Assembly (NCBI GenBank): GCA_018417955.1
Contig: JACTVC010000001.1
Location: 248,001 to 312,000 of the forward strand
DNA: 64,000 bases
Source: Laccaria trichodermophora
Taxonomy: Eukaryota > Basidiomycota > Agaricomycetes > Agaricales > Hydnangiaceae
Direction: 5' to 3'
Position numbers and translations under genes: made by a program. Every line of letters starts with the position of its first letter. Within the stretch, counting starts at the first letter, position 1. Shown in pieces: positions 35,000 to 47,150 of this stretch. The notes under the pieces are model-generated. The model searched no databases. It saw only the letters and a program-made list of their open reading frames with translations, and was not told where the DNA came from.

Positions 35000-37900
35000 T
35001 TAACTGTCTGCTTCAGAGAGTTGTGCCCCAAAAGTCCGTCGTTGTCGCTTCATGGCAAGGGTTACAATGGTGCCAGGTGGCTGTCCACCGCGCCCTGCGG
35101 ATGATCCACCTCTGCCTAACCCGCCGACCATGGAATTCGATTGAGAACGAGGTCGTGTCGTGGATGACGCGATCTTGGGTAGAGCAGAAACTCCCTTTCG
35201 AGAGCTGCTGCTTGGAGCCCCCGAAGCACGATTGCTGCGTGCGAGTTTCAGACTCCATCGGCAAGAAAACAACAACAGAACTCACCGCTTCTTGATCACA
35301 TCCGTTTTTAACGAAAGAGGCCGTACAACGCCATGTAATTTCTACGACATTGTTAAGTATTTCATCAGAAACAGCAAAACGTTGGCCACTCACAAAGAAC
35401 AAACCGCATGCATTACCTGAGGGGGAAAAGAAACAATCGTCAATTGAATGTCAATGTAGGCAAGTGCGAATGATCTCACAGAGTGGTTGTCCCTCTGGGT
35501 CACGTCTCCAGAGAGGGGTGTTCGTCGTATGGCAATTGGTGCAAAGGGTTGGGGTCTGATCCGCTTCTTCAGGTTTACCACCTTGTGGCTCCGTGCCGCC
35601 GAGTTCGGGGGTGCTTGGTGATGACTTTTGTTCCCCCAGCGTAGGTGAAGGCATCGACTTTTTCCGTTGCACATCTTGTGCCCCTTGCTGAAGCGAAATA
35701 TACTTTCGTTGAATTGGTCGTGAAGCATGCTGTCCGTTGGAAGGGCCCTCCGTAGATGGCGGTGTGGATGCCGATGATGTATTGTATGATTCGGGAGATG
35801 CATTTGAGCTTGACCCCACCCCGTTACCCAAGCCATCACTCGAGGGACTCGCGTGGAATGCAGCGTAACCCCCAAGGTCACCCTGACTGACAGAAAGAAT
35901 TTGAGTAGGGTCGACATGAGTGAATGGATTATGACCCATTGGCGAGCCATCAAGATTTGAGTATGGAAAACCCATGAGACGGTAGTCAAGGACCGATCCT
36001 TCCACATTAGCAGCATGTGCGTATTCTTCCGCCATCGCCGCCGAGGCCGCCGCTGCTGCTGCAGAAAGGCCCTCACCAGCCGATGAAGGTGATCTTGATG
36101 ATTGATACACATTGCTACTTGATGATCGAGTTGAGTGATAGCGACTGTTTTCAAGAGAAGGTCGCAGATTGGAAGGGTATTGAGCGTGTTGGGCCAAGGG
36201 GGTTGCAGACGCTGTTGTTGGTAGATCAAATATCCCTTCATAAGGAGGGTACGAGAAATTGAAAGAAGTAGAAGGAAATGGACTAGTGCTTTCGTTTCGA
36301 GCGAGTCGAGGATCAAGAGGGGAATGCGTTCCATCCATATTCGATGGATCAGCACGCAGCAAACTATCAAAAAGGACCGTTTCCGCACGTCGCTTTGTAC
36401 CTGTCAAGTTATCGGAAAGCTGGGGTTTTCCATTCAGCTGGTGACGTCCTTTCAGCTCTGGATGGATTCCATCCTTGGAAACAGTGTGATCAAAACTCGT
36501 TTTGCGCACGTGTTGGGGAAAACTTCTTCGGTGAAGAATAGGAGTTGGCAAGCTCATCTTGGTGAGACCATGGAGGCCGGCCGAAGGTAGTGACGAGGGT
36601 CCAAATGCAGGAGAATTGTATGTTGAAGGCGAGTGATGGTACACCGGTCCAGGAGGGAAGCGCGATTCGCTGGAGTTCTCATACAAGGCTGACGTGCCAT
36701 CGCTTGGGCCTTCATACAATACAGAGAGATCAGTGCGGGGATGGGCACCTCCGTATGTCGGGCTGCGTCGACCGTTTGAATGGAATGAAGATCCGGGAAT
36801 TGGAATACTCATTGACATTCCCCTGGCTTTGTTGGAATTATCTTGTGAAGATTGTGGACCCATTGCGGGAAAAGGGATGCCAACATCGTATTGGTTGTTA
36901 GTGAAACCATGCTGGTCGAAAGATGTTGATTCGGGAGGCCGCGACCGAGAACGACTGGTGGGCCGCCAATCCATTGATATGCGAGACCGCGAACGACTCA
37001 TCGCCCTCCAATCCATAGGCACTACACTAGAAATAAAAGGAATCAGCGGCGTCACATGGAAAGGGAGGGAACGTACTCTTCCTCCTCGAAAGGATCTTGA
37101 TTCGTTCCGTCGAATCCCTCGACCCGTACTCTCGCTTTCCCTTTATCAATTCTTCGCCCTCTTTCATCTGGTTCGCCTTCATTGTCCGGCTTATGTTCAA
37201 CTTGGGGCGCCTCGCGGAGACGACCTAACGCTTGATCATGGAGAGGGGCCTCTTCCTCTTTTGCAAGCCCCTCGGTAGCTTTGAATTCTTCGTCCTCTTT
37301 CCTCTTCTTGAGGGCCAGCGCCATCATTCTCCAGGTTATATTTTCCATCCGCTGAGCATGAGGTAATGTTGCTTTCGTCTTTGCATACATCCGCCAAACC
37401 TGCGTTGCCAATGGGTCCTCCTTTGCCAGTCGATCTGGATCAATATCCGGATCGGGCGCGTGTTGCAAATCAGGAGAGCCAGAAACTCTGGGAGAAGTAA
37501 AGGGACTCGTAGCCTGAGGAGACAAAGACAAGCCTTGTTGGCCGAACAAATCATCAGAGAAGAGATCAGTGAACAAGGTGGACTTGGAATCCGTGGTAGT
37601 TGATGTCGGAGAAATGGATGGCTGAGCATGGGAGGATCGGCGAGAACCTGGTAGAGCAGGCGCCGAAGGACAATTCAGTGCATCATACCCTGGGAATTGC
37701 GTTGTCGACGTGGACACTGGAGACATCCAGAGCGACGGAGGCAGGCCTGTAGGTGGACGCTCACCTGAATAGGAAAAGCCAGGGTTATTTTGATGCAAGG
37801 GAGATTTGTTTAGAGCCCGATGATTCTTTGAAAAGTCATAACGACCAAGATTCGGTGTGATCTCGAGACGAAGGTCAGAACCAGAGTCAGGTGCCCCATT

Positions 37901-38584
37901 TCTTACACGCTGAGATCTACCTGGAAACCGTCGAGTATCAACTAAATCCACAGGAGTGAGCAAGGCAAAGGAGGGTGAAATTTTAAACTGACGATCGGGG
38001 GCTCCATTCACACTGTGGTGGAAGTCTAGCGAAGTAGAATTTGAGCGCGCTAATGAGGGCTTGGCAGAGTACGGTAAGGCGTGACCATAGAGTGTGGGAG
38101 GTTGAGACCATGAGCTCGGTGAAGCTTGGGTTGTCGGAACGCTAAGGGTATGAGGGCGAGAATAATGGTCGTGGAAGGAAGAGGCAGGCAGACTAGAGGG
38201 CGAAGGGAGTTGCCCAGAATTGACGGGACCTATAACGCCATTGGCTGTCAGTGTAGCAAAGACGGTAGGATTGAGTGGTGCCGAGAAGATATGGGACCAA
38301 TCTGGATCAGAAAAGGACCGTGGGTGCTCTGGGGTGACATGGCGAGAGGATGGATGAGAATTGAGATGGGGATGGGATGGACCAAGAGAAGCGTCTTGTG
38401 ACCAAGGAGAGGAATGGGAAGAGGGTGGAATGGAAGAGGGATGAGGACTATGGTCCGATGGGTTGGATGGCGGCGGATGGATGGGCAAAGAGGACGTATT
38501 CAGAGTAGGACGAGAAGTCGGAGACCAGGCCCTGGACAAATTTGCGTTTTCAAAACCTCTCACAGACGACGAGGGTCGTTCCAT
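35000..38584 (-). CDS. areA: AreA/NIT2-type GATA transcription factor, nitrogen regulation
   Basis: Start MERPSSSVRGFENANLSRAW. A long disordered region precedes the AreA-family DUF1752 motif, WRMYAKTKATLPHAQRMENI then TWRMMALALKKRKEDEE (about 37400-37290). An intron leads to MDWRAMSRSRS and another long Ser/Pro region. The single GATA finger is split by introns: TLCTNCHTTNTPLWRRDPEG-QPLC, a 23-nt exon (35394-35416) encoding NACGLFF, then [24 protein letters not shown]. The C-x2-C-x17-C-x2-C finger with TPLWRR is canonical for factors binding GATA sites. The protein ends FGAQLSEADS. Family members switch on use of secondary nitrogen sources. Its extra length is normal in agaricomycetes. Confidence 0.9.
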
Positions 38585-39252
38585 GAAGGTACCAGCAGAT
38601 GAGTGTAGATGTTGGAGAGTAAGCAGAAGGCTTGGTACCTACACTGAATTTGTGAGAGAAAAAAGGGTCAGTAGTCAGGAACGATGGTAAACGACGAGGG
38701 AGTAGACGACAAGGGCGACGAAGGCGAGGCAATTTGCAAACTAGTGAAGGCGGCAACTATAGGCGATGGTGAGTGCTCGCGGCCAGTGGTAGCAGCAAAG
38801 GACGAGCCAATGGTGCCTGTATCAATACAAATTCCGCCACGGGCCGAAAGGGACCCAAGACACGAGGACAAAGCAACAACAAATGACTACCAGTCTGGCT
38901 ACAGTCTTTCAGAGTCTGCGGTTTGCTTAGTTCCGCTTAGTCTCGCGTTCACGTCCTTCTGTCTTCACACGCCGCTCAAGATCAGTCAACATTTGTAGCC
39001 ATCTGCCCAGTGTCTACCATTGGCTGTCCATTGACATGCCATAGCCTGGTCTCGGCCCTTCCTTCGATCTCACTTCTTCCGACACCACTTTGCTTCTCCA
39101 TCAGCTCCTTCGTGAGTATACGGATTCTAACGGACATGTCACAAATCCATACACCCACATGTGCTTCATCTCCACCCTAAAAGGTACAGATGATCACCTG
39201 GAACAACACACTTGCCCATTTCCGTCTCATCTAGCCGCCCAATCTCGTCAAC
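38585..39252. other. AreA upstream region
   Basis: Lies between the areA start codon (38584) and the stop of the signal peptide peptidase gene (39253), both on the minus strand. Small plus-strand frames here (38684-38998, 39090-39296) show no motifs. Probably a long 5' leader and promoter for areA. No distinct regulatory site is seen. Confidence 0.4.
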
Positions 39253-40975
39253 TTAGTTTACAGAGCTTGTTGAATTCGATTTCGACTCCTCGCTAACTTT
39301 CCCATCGCCATCCTTCTTTTCACTGTCCTCACCATTTTTCGGCGTGTCGCTCCATGCCCAAGCTTCTCCGAGTTCACCGCGGACGATCGCTGTTAATACA
39401 AATGAAACAATGCACGCGGGGCTACAATATCATCAGCGGGCAGAGAACATCAACGGACCATTATCTGACTCACCTAAGATACAAAAGTGCTGGTTGCGCC
39501 TTGCCAAATACATGCATAACGGTCATAGTTGCGATCAGCCCTAGTATGTAAGCCGACAATGAAGCGTAAAAATAAGGCTTCGGCCCAAACGTCTTCTGTG
39601 ACGAACGAACGAATTGGTGGTGGTCATATCGCAGTGCCAGCGCAATAAATGTTCCAGGGACAACGACATCACCTAGCCCAAGCATCGTGAATCCTCTCGC
39701 GTCAGAGAATATCAGCGACTTGGGCCAAAGAAGTTTAATGGGGACATCAAGTGTGGTGGCAACCTTGACCATCTATTAAATAGCCTGCTAAGTAAGCTCC
39801 AACAGCACATCGAATCAATAAACGCACCACTTCCGTTCCAAACACCCACCAGATATCGTAGAAGAATAACCCAGAGAGGAGAATCGTTCCAGTTTTGAAA
39901 GAGTCTATTTTCAGCATCGCAAGCGCGTTGTGAGAAAATGAAAGAGACAGAATGTCCGTTATCAAAACAGATTTCCGCCCCAAAGCAAAAAAGGCAGAGG
40001 GTATAATCGCGAGAGGGAATAATATGAGGGAGGGTGTTCTCCCCGACAAGGATATAAGCGCTGCGGAACGTCAACAACATCCTACAAAAAGGCAACGCAG
40101 ACACTCACAAGTTGAGCCTTTCTTCACCGAAACACTCAGTTTATCGAATCTATTCCACGTTGCCTCTCCCAGGATAAACTTTGTCAACGAGATCAGAGAC
40201 TGTTGTCGAAGGATTAATCAACACCCTGATTTCAAGAGACATGACATGCATACTTTCCACAGACTCCCGACTCCAGCCAAAGCAAAATACCAACCGAGAA
40301 GCCAGTTGATCCACTCTTTTCCAAAGTATTTGATCACATAGTATAAGCCGCAGAGCACTACCGAACCAATCTAAACGATGGATTAAGATAAGCCGCATTA
40401 AAGAACCACAATGTACTCACAACTGGGAAAAGCCAGGCATCTTCCGAAGAAAGACGCTCTTCGATCTCTTCCTCTATACCATGATCACTCCCCTTAGACT
40501 GCTGAGGCCTTTTTGGATTCTGCTTGCGCAATGTAAGAGGACTTTTGGCAAACTCGGAAGATAGCACGAACCGGTAGCGAACAGAAAGCGCCGGCGTATA
40601 TTGAGAGACTTGCGAGGCTTAGAAGACCAGCATACGAAGACAGTAAATCCCAATCAAGGTGCCACATGAAAGAGCAAGTTACCTGTTCGGGAGCAGTTTG
40701 TTTGTTTTCAGCGGGTTCGCCACTACATATACAAAGCATAAGCACAGCTTCTGTTGTCAGATCCACAAGGTTTCCCAACTGAGTACCAGGAGGTATGCAA
40801 GTATGCAACGCCGGAAAAATATTGGATCAAAATCATACACCTGATCTTTTGTAGCACCTTCGTAAGATGATTCGTCAGTTACCGCCCACTCCAACCACCG
40901 TCCACCGTTGAAAGCGACTGAAGGAGTCATGTAAGTACTTATACTCGAACTCATCTTGCGAGACGGCGCTCTCAT
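39253..40975 (-). CDS. signal peptide peptidase (intramembrane aspartyl protease)
   Basis: Multi-pass protease cutting leftover signal peptides in the ER membrane. Key motifs are LFFYDIWWVFGTEVV (first catalytic Asp, YD) and GFTMLGLGDVVVPGTFIALA (second catalytic Asp, GLGD), followed by a C-terminal QPALLYL (PAL motif). The N-terminal part shows SSYAGLLSLASLSIYAGAF and an acidic cytosolic segment GIEEEIEERLSSEDAWLFPV. An intron after LLYL joins SPACIVSFVLTAIVRGELGE. The tail (KNGEDSEKKDGDGKVSEESK) ends at 39253. The first Met is either 40975 (MRAPSRKMSSSIS) or 40951. About ten short introns are needed; several are inferred only from frame changes. Confidence 0.88.
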
Positions 40976-42083
40976 GACATCCCGAAATTCAGGGCCATCA
41001 ATCGCAGCTCAGAAGCCCCTAGATTGCTGATCGATTTCAATTTGATTTCATGTATATGTAGATCCAGATAGATCTCCGCGCCCAAGTTGAAGTAATTGCG
41101 GCTGTACATGTGAATATGCATTGCTCCAACTCTACGATGGAAGACCGCCTCTATTGCAACCAATGAATACGAGCCGTTTTCAAAGAATGGAAAGTGGAAC
41201 CCCACGCAACAACTTACCTTGACATTCTTAGCATAGTATACATAGATCATGAGGTCGGCCAGCGAAGCCAATCTGACTCACGTAAAGATCCACTCGGGCC
41301 ATACAGATGCACATGTGATCACATGCTTGCCCCAGTTCCCAGCAGTTGTTGGTCCTGCAGAGCAACCCTGAGGAATTTTGCCTAATTCTGCCCGAATGTT
41401 GTACCTCCGACCGACAACTACTGCAAACAGAAAAAATAGAAATTCTGAAGGCCAGCTGCAGTAGGTTTGTTGGTTTTTTATTTCTTTCATGTAAAGCCGC
41501 TTGGACTGGTAAATTCACTGAAGCCCCTGCGAAATATTTGGAACATTCACTCTTGGAATAACATCGGTGGCCTGTTGTAGCTCCAGTGGCGGCGGCAGCG
41601 ATCGGAAATGCCGCCAATACCCGTTTCGACTGACTTGCAAAATTCTTAGTTCAAATACATGGATTGAAATAGACATTCTCACCATGATTGACGCGATAGC
41701 TGTCAAAGAAGCTTCAATACAAGGCTCTGTGCTAGAAAGATCAGATTAGCAACCTGAGCATATAATACTTCATTTATATGGACTGGTGTCCAGCGGAACC
41801 GTAGAGACCGCTGGGCAAAGCAAAAGGGAGGAAGCCCGATAACTCCCAAGGTGGAAGAGCATTCTAGATGAGAAGTGTTTTTTTTTTTCATCCCCGTCGG
41901 ACCATCACAACCAACGGCAGTCCCTCAGTCCGAATACTACCGACAAAAGGCCGTTCTGATTTATATGCGGGAGCAGATGACTCGTTAAATTCGCAATTGG
42001 TTGGCTACCGCCACAGCGATAAAAAAAGGTTTCTTGCAACGGCAGCCAGGAATACTTAAAAACGAACACCATCACTACATCAT
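40976..42083. other. 1.1 kb without an assigned gene
   Basis: Bounded by the 5' end of the signal peptide peptidase gene and the 3' end of the GGT gene. Several overlapping minus-strand frames occur (40972-41271, 41228-41617, 41515-41706). A spliced small protein beginning MNTEPCIEASLTAIASIM can be built from about 41775 downward (introns GTATTATATG...TTTCTAG and GTGAGA...), but its continuation is ambiguous and nothing is recognisable. Could be a short lineage-specific gene or just the upstream region of the peptidase gene. Confidence 0.3.
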
Positions 42084-44446
42084 CTAGTATCCGGCAGCTA
42101 TACCATTCTTTCTCGAATCGCTTGCCGCTGGTATCGAGGTAAGTACTGAATCAACGCATCAAAACAAAAAAAGGACATGCCAAAAATGAATTCGCCTTCC
42201 CGCATCACCGCTTGGACCACGGCAGCGACACGGTTGACATCTGACACTATTGAAAACGGCGTCAAGAACCGCTGCATCAATTAAGGTTTTGAGCCTCGCC
42301 TGTAATGTTATGCCCGCGCCCCTTCAGGTCCTTCAGAATATCAGGAGGGTACACATCATCTGCATCCAACGTTAACGGAAATAACTGATCGTGTAGCCGA
42401 CCAAACTCTATTGCATCACTGAGGTTTAAACCCCAGTCCAGGTTCAGCAAAACCTGAAACACCGCTCCAAATATGCGTGAACCACCGGAACCGCCAAGTG
42501 CAAGGAAGAAAGACCCATCCTCGTGCTCCATGATAGTCGGCGCGGTGGAAGACAAGGGCCGTTTCCCAGGTTCGGGGTAGTTATCTTGTCAGATTCAGTC
42601 GTCTGATTTTCTTCATCGAGCCTAAGAACACTTACAAGGAGAAGGCCGTAAGCCAAAGGCATTTGGAACGCCTGGCGTCGAGAAATCGTCCATTTCGTTA
42701 TTCAAAATGATGCCAGTACTAGGGTCTAATATCTGAGATCCGAAAATTAAGTTGACGGTAGACGTGAGTGAAACCACCATGCCGTTTTTGTCGACAACTG
42801 AACTGTGACTCTGTGAACAAGTCATTAAAAAGTCCAGTTGCATAATTGGATGCTCCCACCGTTCCGTGATCTTCCAATACATCATACTCCGGTTTATAAT
42901 ATTCAGGAGGGTGGGTTCGATCCTATTCTCAAATATATATATATATAATCATCTTCGAGGATACGCTGACACGCACATCCGTGATATTTCCAAAAATCGT
43001 ATCCGCGTAAGCCTTTGTCGAGATCTCCCCAATTCGGTATGTCGAGTTGTTGAATAGCGGGTCACAGACTTTGGTCCTAATTACAACGTCTACAAAGCTG
43101 CACTTGAGGTCCCAGGAGGGACATTACCTGGCGGCAAATCCAAATTTCAAAACCTCCACTAGTCTGTGGACATTGAGGCTGGTCCGTTCCTTCATGTCGA
43201 AGTTCTCGATTAGATTGAGCATGTGCAGTAAAACTGGTACCAGTCAGGATCAAAGTTGATGAAGGGAAAAACAAAACACACCAGGACCCGAGGTGGGTGC
43301 ATGGGATGTAGAAACTTTCCTGCCCCTGTAAACACCCTGCAAGGCAGGCATAACTTGTACAGTGTAGTTTTCCAGGTCGGTGTGTGTCAGTATTCCCCCA
43401 GTCTGTTGAACCTTGCGGACAATAGAGTCTGCAATAGGACCCTAACAGGAATGTTTAGCGAGGCTTAATCTTGATCTCAAAAATATGGGAACCTTATAAA
43501 ATGCGCCAGCACCTTCATTAGCAATGGTAGCAAGAGTCAAGGAGAGGTTCGTCCTGCGTATGACCTCGCCTTGTCGTAGAAATTTCCCAGTTGGGGCAAA
43601 GATGACACTCCATTCGGGATTCTTCAGCATGAGATCTGGATACCACTGAAGAAATACGGATTCAGATAAATGTGATTGAGAGAACCAGATATCCTACCTT
43701 GATCCTCTTCGCCAGCTCTCGGTCTACCTTCCATCCCTGTGCCAACGCAATGCTCGGTTCGATGAGACGCTTCCAGCTTAAAGTGCCCCAGCGGCGATGC
43801 GCTTCTTCTAGACCGCGCAGCTCACCAGGCACGCCTACGGCAAGACCCCCAAACTTGGACGATTCTGGTCTGCCGATGTACATCGTCGCATTAGCTAACG
43901 AAGGTGCGGTCTCTCTGAAATCAATAGTATACACATCAGACGCTTTACCAGCGCTACTTGGAGGTATCCGGACGGTCATGAAACCTCCGCCGCCTAGGCC
44001 AGAACTGATTGGATGAGTTGGAGCAACAGATACTTGAGAGTTTTTCAGCGGGCTCACGAAAACATATTAACAACACCAATACAGAAGGTAGTCGCGATTG
44101 CCGAATCAACGGCATTGCCCCCCTCTTTCAGGACGTCGACGCCGATATCAGAACATAGTTTGTTCTCCGAGGCCACAGCACCTGACCGCGCTTTAACGAG
44201 GTAGGCAGGATTCCGAGGGCCCTTGAGTATCAAGGACGATGTACCAAATACAAAATCGTTGTACCGCGCATGGAATGCAAGGAAGCCGAGAAGAACAAGG
44301 CAGGGAATAGTCAACCAGGTTGGTGGACGCCAGGAATGATGGGGATTGATGGCATACAGCGGGAGTTCTGGAACGTCTACTGGGAAAGGTAGGTGCTTTC
44401 CACGTTTCATGTTGGCTCGAGAACTCGATGGTTGAACGATAGCCAA
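42084..44446 (-). CDS. gamma-glutamyltransferase, type II membrane protein
   Basis: Cleaves the gamma-glutamyl bond of glutathione and related peptides. Start MAIVQPSSSRANMKRGKHLP. One membrane anchor (WLTIPCLVLLGFLAFHARY), then the large-subunit part: GAVASENKLCSDIGVDVLKE, GGNAVDSAIATTFCIGVVN, SGLGGGGFMTVRIP and VPGELRGLEEAHRRWGTLSW. The small-subunit part has SHSSVVDKNGMVVSLTSTVN, whose catalytic Thr should end the previous exon, then ILNNEMDDFSTPG, PLSSTAPTIMEHEDGSFFLA and LGGSGGSRI. The last intron (42128-42180) is GC-AG (GCATGT...CCAG). Using it restores the typical C-terminus REGEFIF-AASDSRKNGIAAGY at 42084; reading through gives an unrelated tail. Likely vacuolar or cell-surface. Start-to-start distance to the divergent neighbour is 56 bp. 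Confidence 0.9.
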
Positions 44447-44502
44447 CGAGGGTTGGGTATCAAGGCAATATGAAATACCATAGTTGTAGTATGTATTAGG
44501 TT
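44447..44502. promoter_or_regulatory. 56-bp shared divergent promoter
   Basis: Only 56 bp lie between the GGT start (44446, minus) and the start of the unknown gene (44503, plus). If GGT starts at its second Met (44410, MKRGKHLPF) the gap is 92 bp. No clear TATA box; the stretch is AT-rich (TATGAAATACCATAG). Confidence 0.5.
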
Positions 44503-46048
44503 ATGGCTGATTTGAACGCGTCAACTATTCTTCCCATGCCCGCTCATGTCCGACGCTTTTCTGGCGTATCCAACGACGCCGACAGCGAATATTCACCACA
44601 AGCAAAGCGGCGCAAGGTATCTGTACGCAATGCCCGTTTCGACGCGATGATAGACACCATGAACGCCATTCGGCGTCCGACCAAAGATAATCCTCGACAG
44701 TCGACCAAGTCCCTGTCCGTGATCAAGCTACATGCCCCAACCGAGATTACGGAAAACGATGATTCATCTGAGCAAAGCAGCCGCTCAGCGGTATGAAGTC
44801 CTGGATCCCTTTTGAAGAATGCGTGCTCAGTTCTTTCTCCACTCACAGTCATCTTTTAGTCGTCGAGGCAACAAACCCCTTCCTTCCTGGTTGGCAAATA
44901 CTTTTTCGACGCTTGTTGCCGACCATCCCCTACGTCTGCTGTTACCCAAACCTCGAGACGACGAGCCAGTCGAAGAGCAGGATTCAAGCAGTGCTCTGGA
45001 GGACGTGTTTGTCTTCAATCCACCAGAATCCAGCGATCCAAGGTCGGATAGCTCGTCTTCCTACGGTTTTACAGACGGCTTTGAAACTTTTCATCGTGAC
45101 AAGAAGGCTACGCCTTCAATTCTCCCCTCTGCTTTCTCTCATGCTTCAGCTGTATTGGAATCCGGCGACCAACCCCTTCCATTCTCTACTCCAGGGCCTG
45201 ACTATGCGCGCTCTTCTCTCCCAGCCCTTCCTGACAATATTAACCTCCTAAACAACTATCCTTATGCATCATCTGTCTCTTTTCCCTCGCCTGCTGTATC
45301 TCCGTCTAGTGTCGAACTCTTTCAAGATGCTTACTATCACGACCCTGATACCACTAACAACTTAATTTCAGATTCCATGATTGAAGACGTTGCATATATG
45401 AAGCATACTCCTGCGATTTACTCAACTCCAGGTCCTGGTTATGTTACCGATCATCTCCACTTTGATTCTCCGATTGAGGACCCCACGGATCCTGATGCTT
45501 CGCAACCTCATTATGATATCGATTACGATTCTCTGGACTTTAGGTGGAAACCGTTCAACAGGAAAGGACAAGAGCCTGGTCTAGTCCAACCGGTTGATAC
45601 TTATCTGTGGGCTGAAAGGCATGAAAGTGATCAAGCCTTGGATCAGAACGATAGCCAACCGCCTTCAAAAGAAGAAGCTTCCCCTAATCCATTTCGATTT
45701 CTCCCACCCATGGACGACGAAAAGAACACTCCGCCGCCTGTTTTGATCAAGCCTTCATTACGTGGGTCTACTGGTGCCAAGTCCTGCATTGGTCCTGCTT
45801 TTGCTCCTGCTAAAGGGGTTTTCATCTCGCCGCTCCGCAGCCAAACATCCCCATCATCACCTGTCCAGGTTTCCCTCCAGCAACCAAAAAGTTTAGCAGT
45901 TCCCTTCCCGCAAGATCTGTCGCCCATCATTGTGACGTCTCCGCAGAATCAACCTCCCAAGCTTAGTGCTGCGTTTGATGACGTTTGTTCCCAACTATCC
46001 AACGATAGCATCGATTCTTGGGGAGATGAAAAAGAGGCCCAAGGCTAG
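44503..46048 (+). CDS. unrecognised acidic, proline/serine-rich protein
   Basis: Family not recognised. Exon 1 encodes MADLNASTILPMPAHVRRFS, a basic AKRRKVSVRNARFDAMIDTM, and ends in SSEQSSRSA. An intron (GTATGAAG...CACTCACAG, about 44790-44847) joins SSFSRRGNKPLPSWLANTFS. The rest is polar, acidic and Pro/Ser-rich. An internal motif occurs twice: FSTPGPDYARSSL and YSTPGPGYVTDHL. A better-ordered piece reads DSLDFRWKPFNRKGQEPGLV. Near the end are PAFAPAKGVFISPLRSQTSP and DVCSQLSNDSIDSWGDEKEA. The AKRRK run suggests a nuclear protein; the SP sites may be kinase targets. No membrane segment or enzyme motif seen. Confidence 0.7.
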
Positions 46049-46113
46049 ATACACAGTTGCAAAGAATGGTGGGTATATTCCGAGAAAGTGATATCAGGAG
46101 TCAGTTGGCCATG

Positions 46114-46870
46114 TTACCAGCCCACCTCTCCACCAGAGAAAGGTACTACTTCTACACTTGTATTACCCTTGTCTTTTCGCAATATGTGGCGTTCTAATGT
46201 ATAGACTTGATAGGACTGAGCAGCCAACTTCATTGCCTTTATATGATGAGGTCGCGAGTTTGCAGCCACGGCATGTTTCCTGCTTTGCCAGATGCAAGTT
46301 GCGAGATTCATTCCGGATTCTCGGTCCGGAACGCCATACCAATACATGATTAACTATGAAATCAAGAGATGCTCAGTAACGATTGTTGGCTGGAATGATA
46401 GTACGTACACCTCCATTGCGAACGGCTTCTTGATGAGCATATTTATCTGCTTCGTACAAAGCTAAAGAGAAAAGAATAAACGAAGGGACAGGAAAACCAA
46501 AAGAAGACTTACGACCACTCTCACTGCCGGGTGCACGTTTGCTTCGAAAGACGACGCAGTACCACTCTCTTTCCTCGTCGTCTGGCAGGACGAGTTCTGA
46601 CCAATTGAAGGCGTCAGAATATGGGGTGTCGGCATAATTGGAAGACAAGGGCCTAAAATAATGAAGGGCCTTGTGAAGAGACAAGGACACAGGATCGATA
46701 TCCGGCAGACGTGTTTCTGTTATGAGAGGTGGATGGAGTGAAGGAAGATTATGGGGTGATACATTCTCCGGCAGAGATGAGAGAAGAGGTGGGAGGTATA
46801 GGACTGGTGCGTTGGAAGTGAGACTGTCAAAGGAGGGAAGAGAATGAGGGTCTCTGGACGAGGATGCCAT
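46114..46870 (-). CDS. UPF0643-like conserved fungal protein
   Basis: Three exons on the minus strand. The first starts MASSSRDPHSLPSFDSLTSN at 46870 and ends REWYCVVFRSKRAPGSESG. The second is LYEADKYAHQEAVRNGG. The third (46114 to about 46350) reads LIMYWYGVPDRESGMNLATC, IWQSRKHAVAANSRPHHIKA and SYQVYTLERHILRKDKGN, ending FSGGEVGW. The C-terminal YWYG, NLATCIW, HH and YxLER run matches, from memory, a fungal family named UPF0643 (fission yeast PB2B2.08), whose function is not known. An upstream Met at 47083 (MIDLFQHC) opens a frame with GTAAGT after QHC and may be a spliced 5' leader. Confidence 0.7.
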
Positions 46871-47150
46871 AGGGTGGTAGGGATAAAAGTTGAGAGCATT
46901 GTACGGGGCTTTAAAGGGCCGGGTGAAGGATAAAGGATGTCGATGAAAATTGAGTGAAAAGTGAATGGATGGTGAAATGGTGGCGATTGCGCCATGATGA
47001 TTGCGCAATTCATGAATAGAATAAATAAAGCAAAATGGTATCTTGTAATGGTAACTTACGCAGTGCTGAAAGAGGTCAATCATAGTAATTAATTAGACCT
47101 GTGAGCACGTTGTGAGCCCTCGTTGACACGTGACAACCTCTCTTCTCTCT

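Noticed and set aside
35390..36388. 332-codon minus-strand open frame rich in His/Arg/Leu
   Set aside because: It is the shifted-frame shadow of the Ser/Pro-rich AreA exon; the composition matches frame-shifted low-complexity coding.
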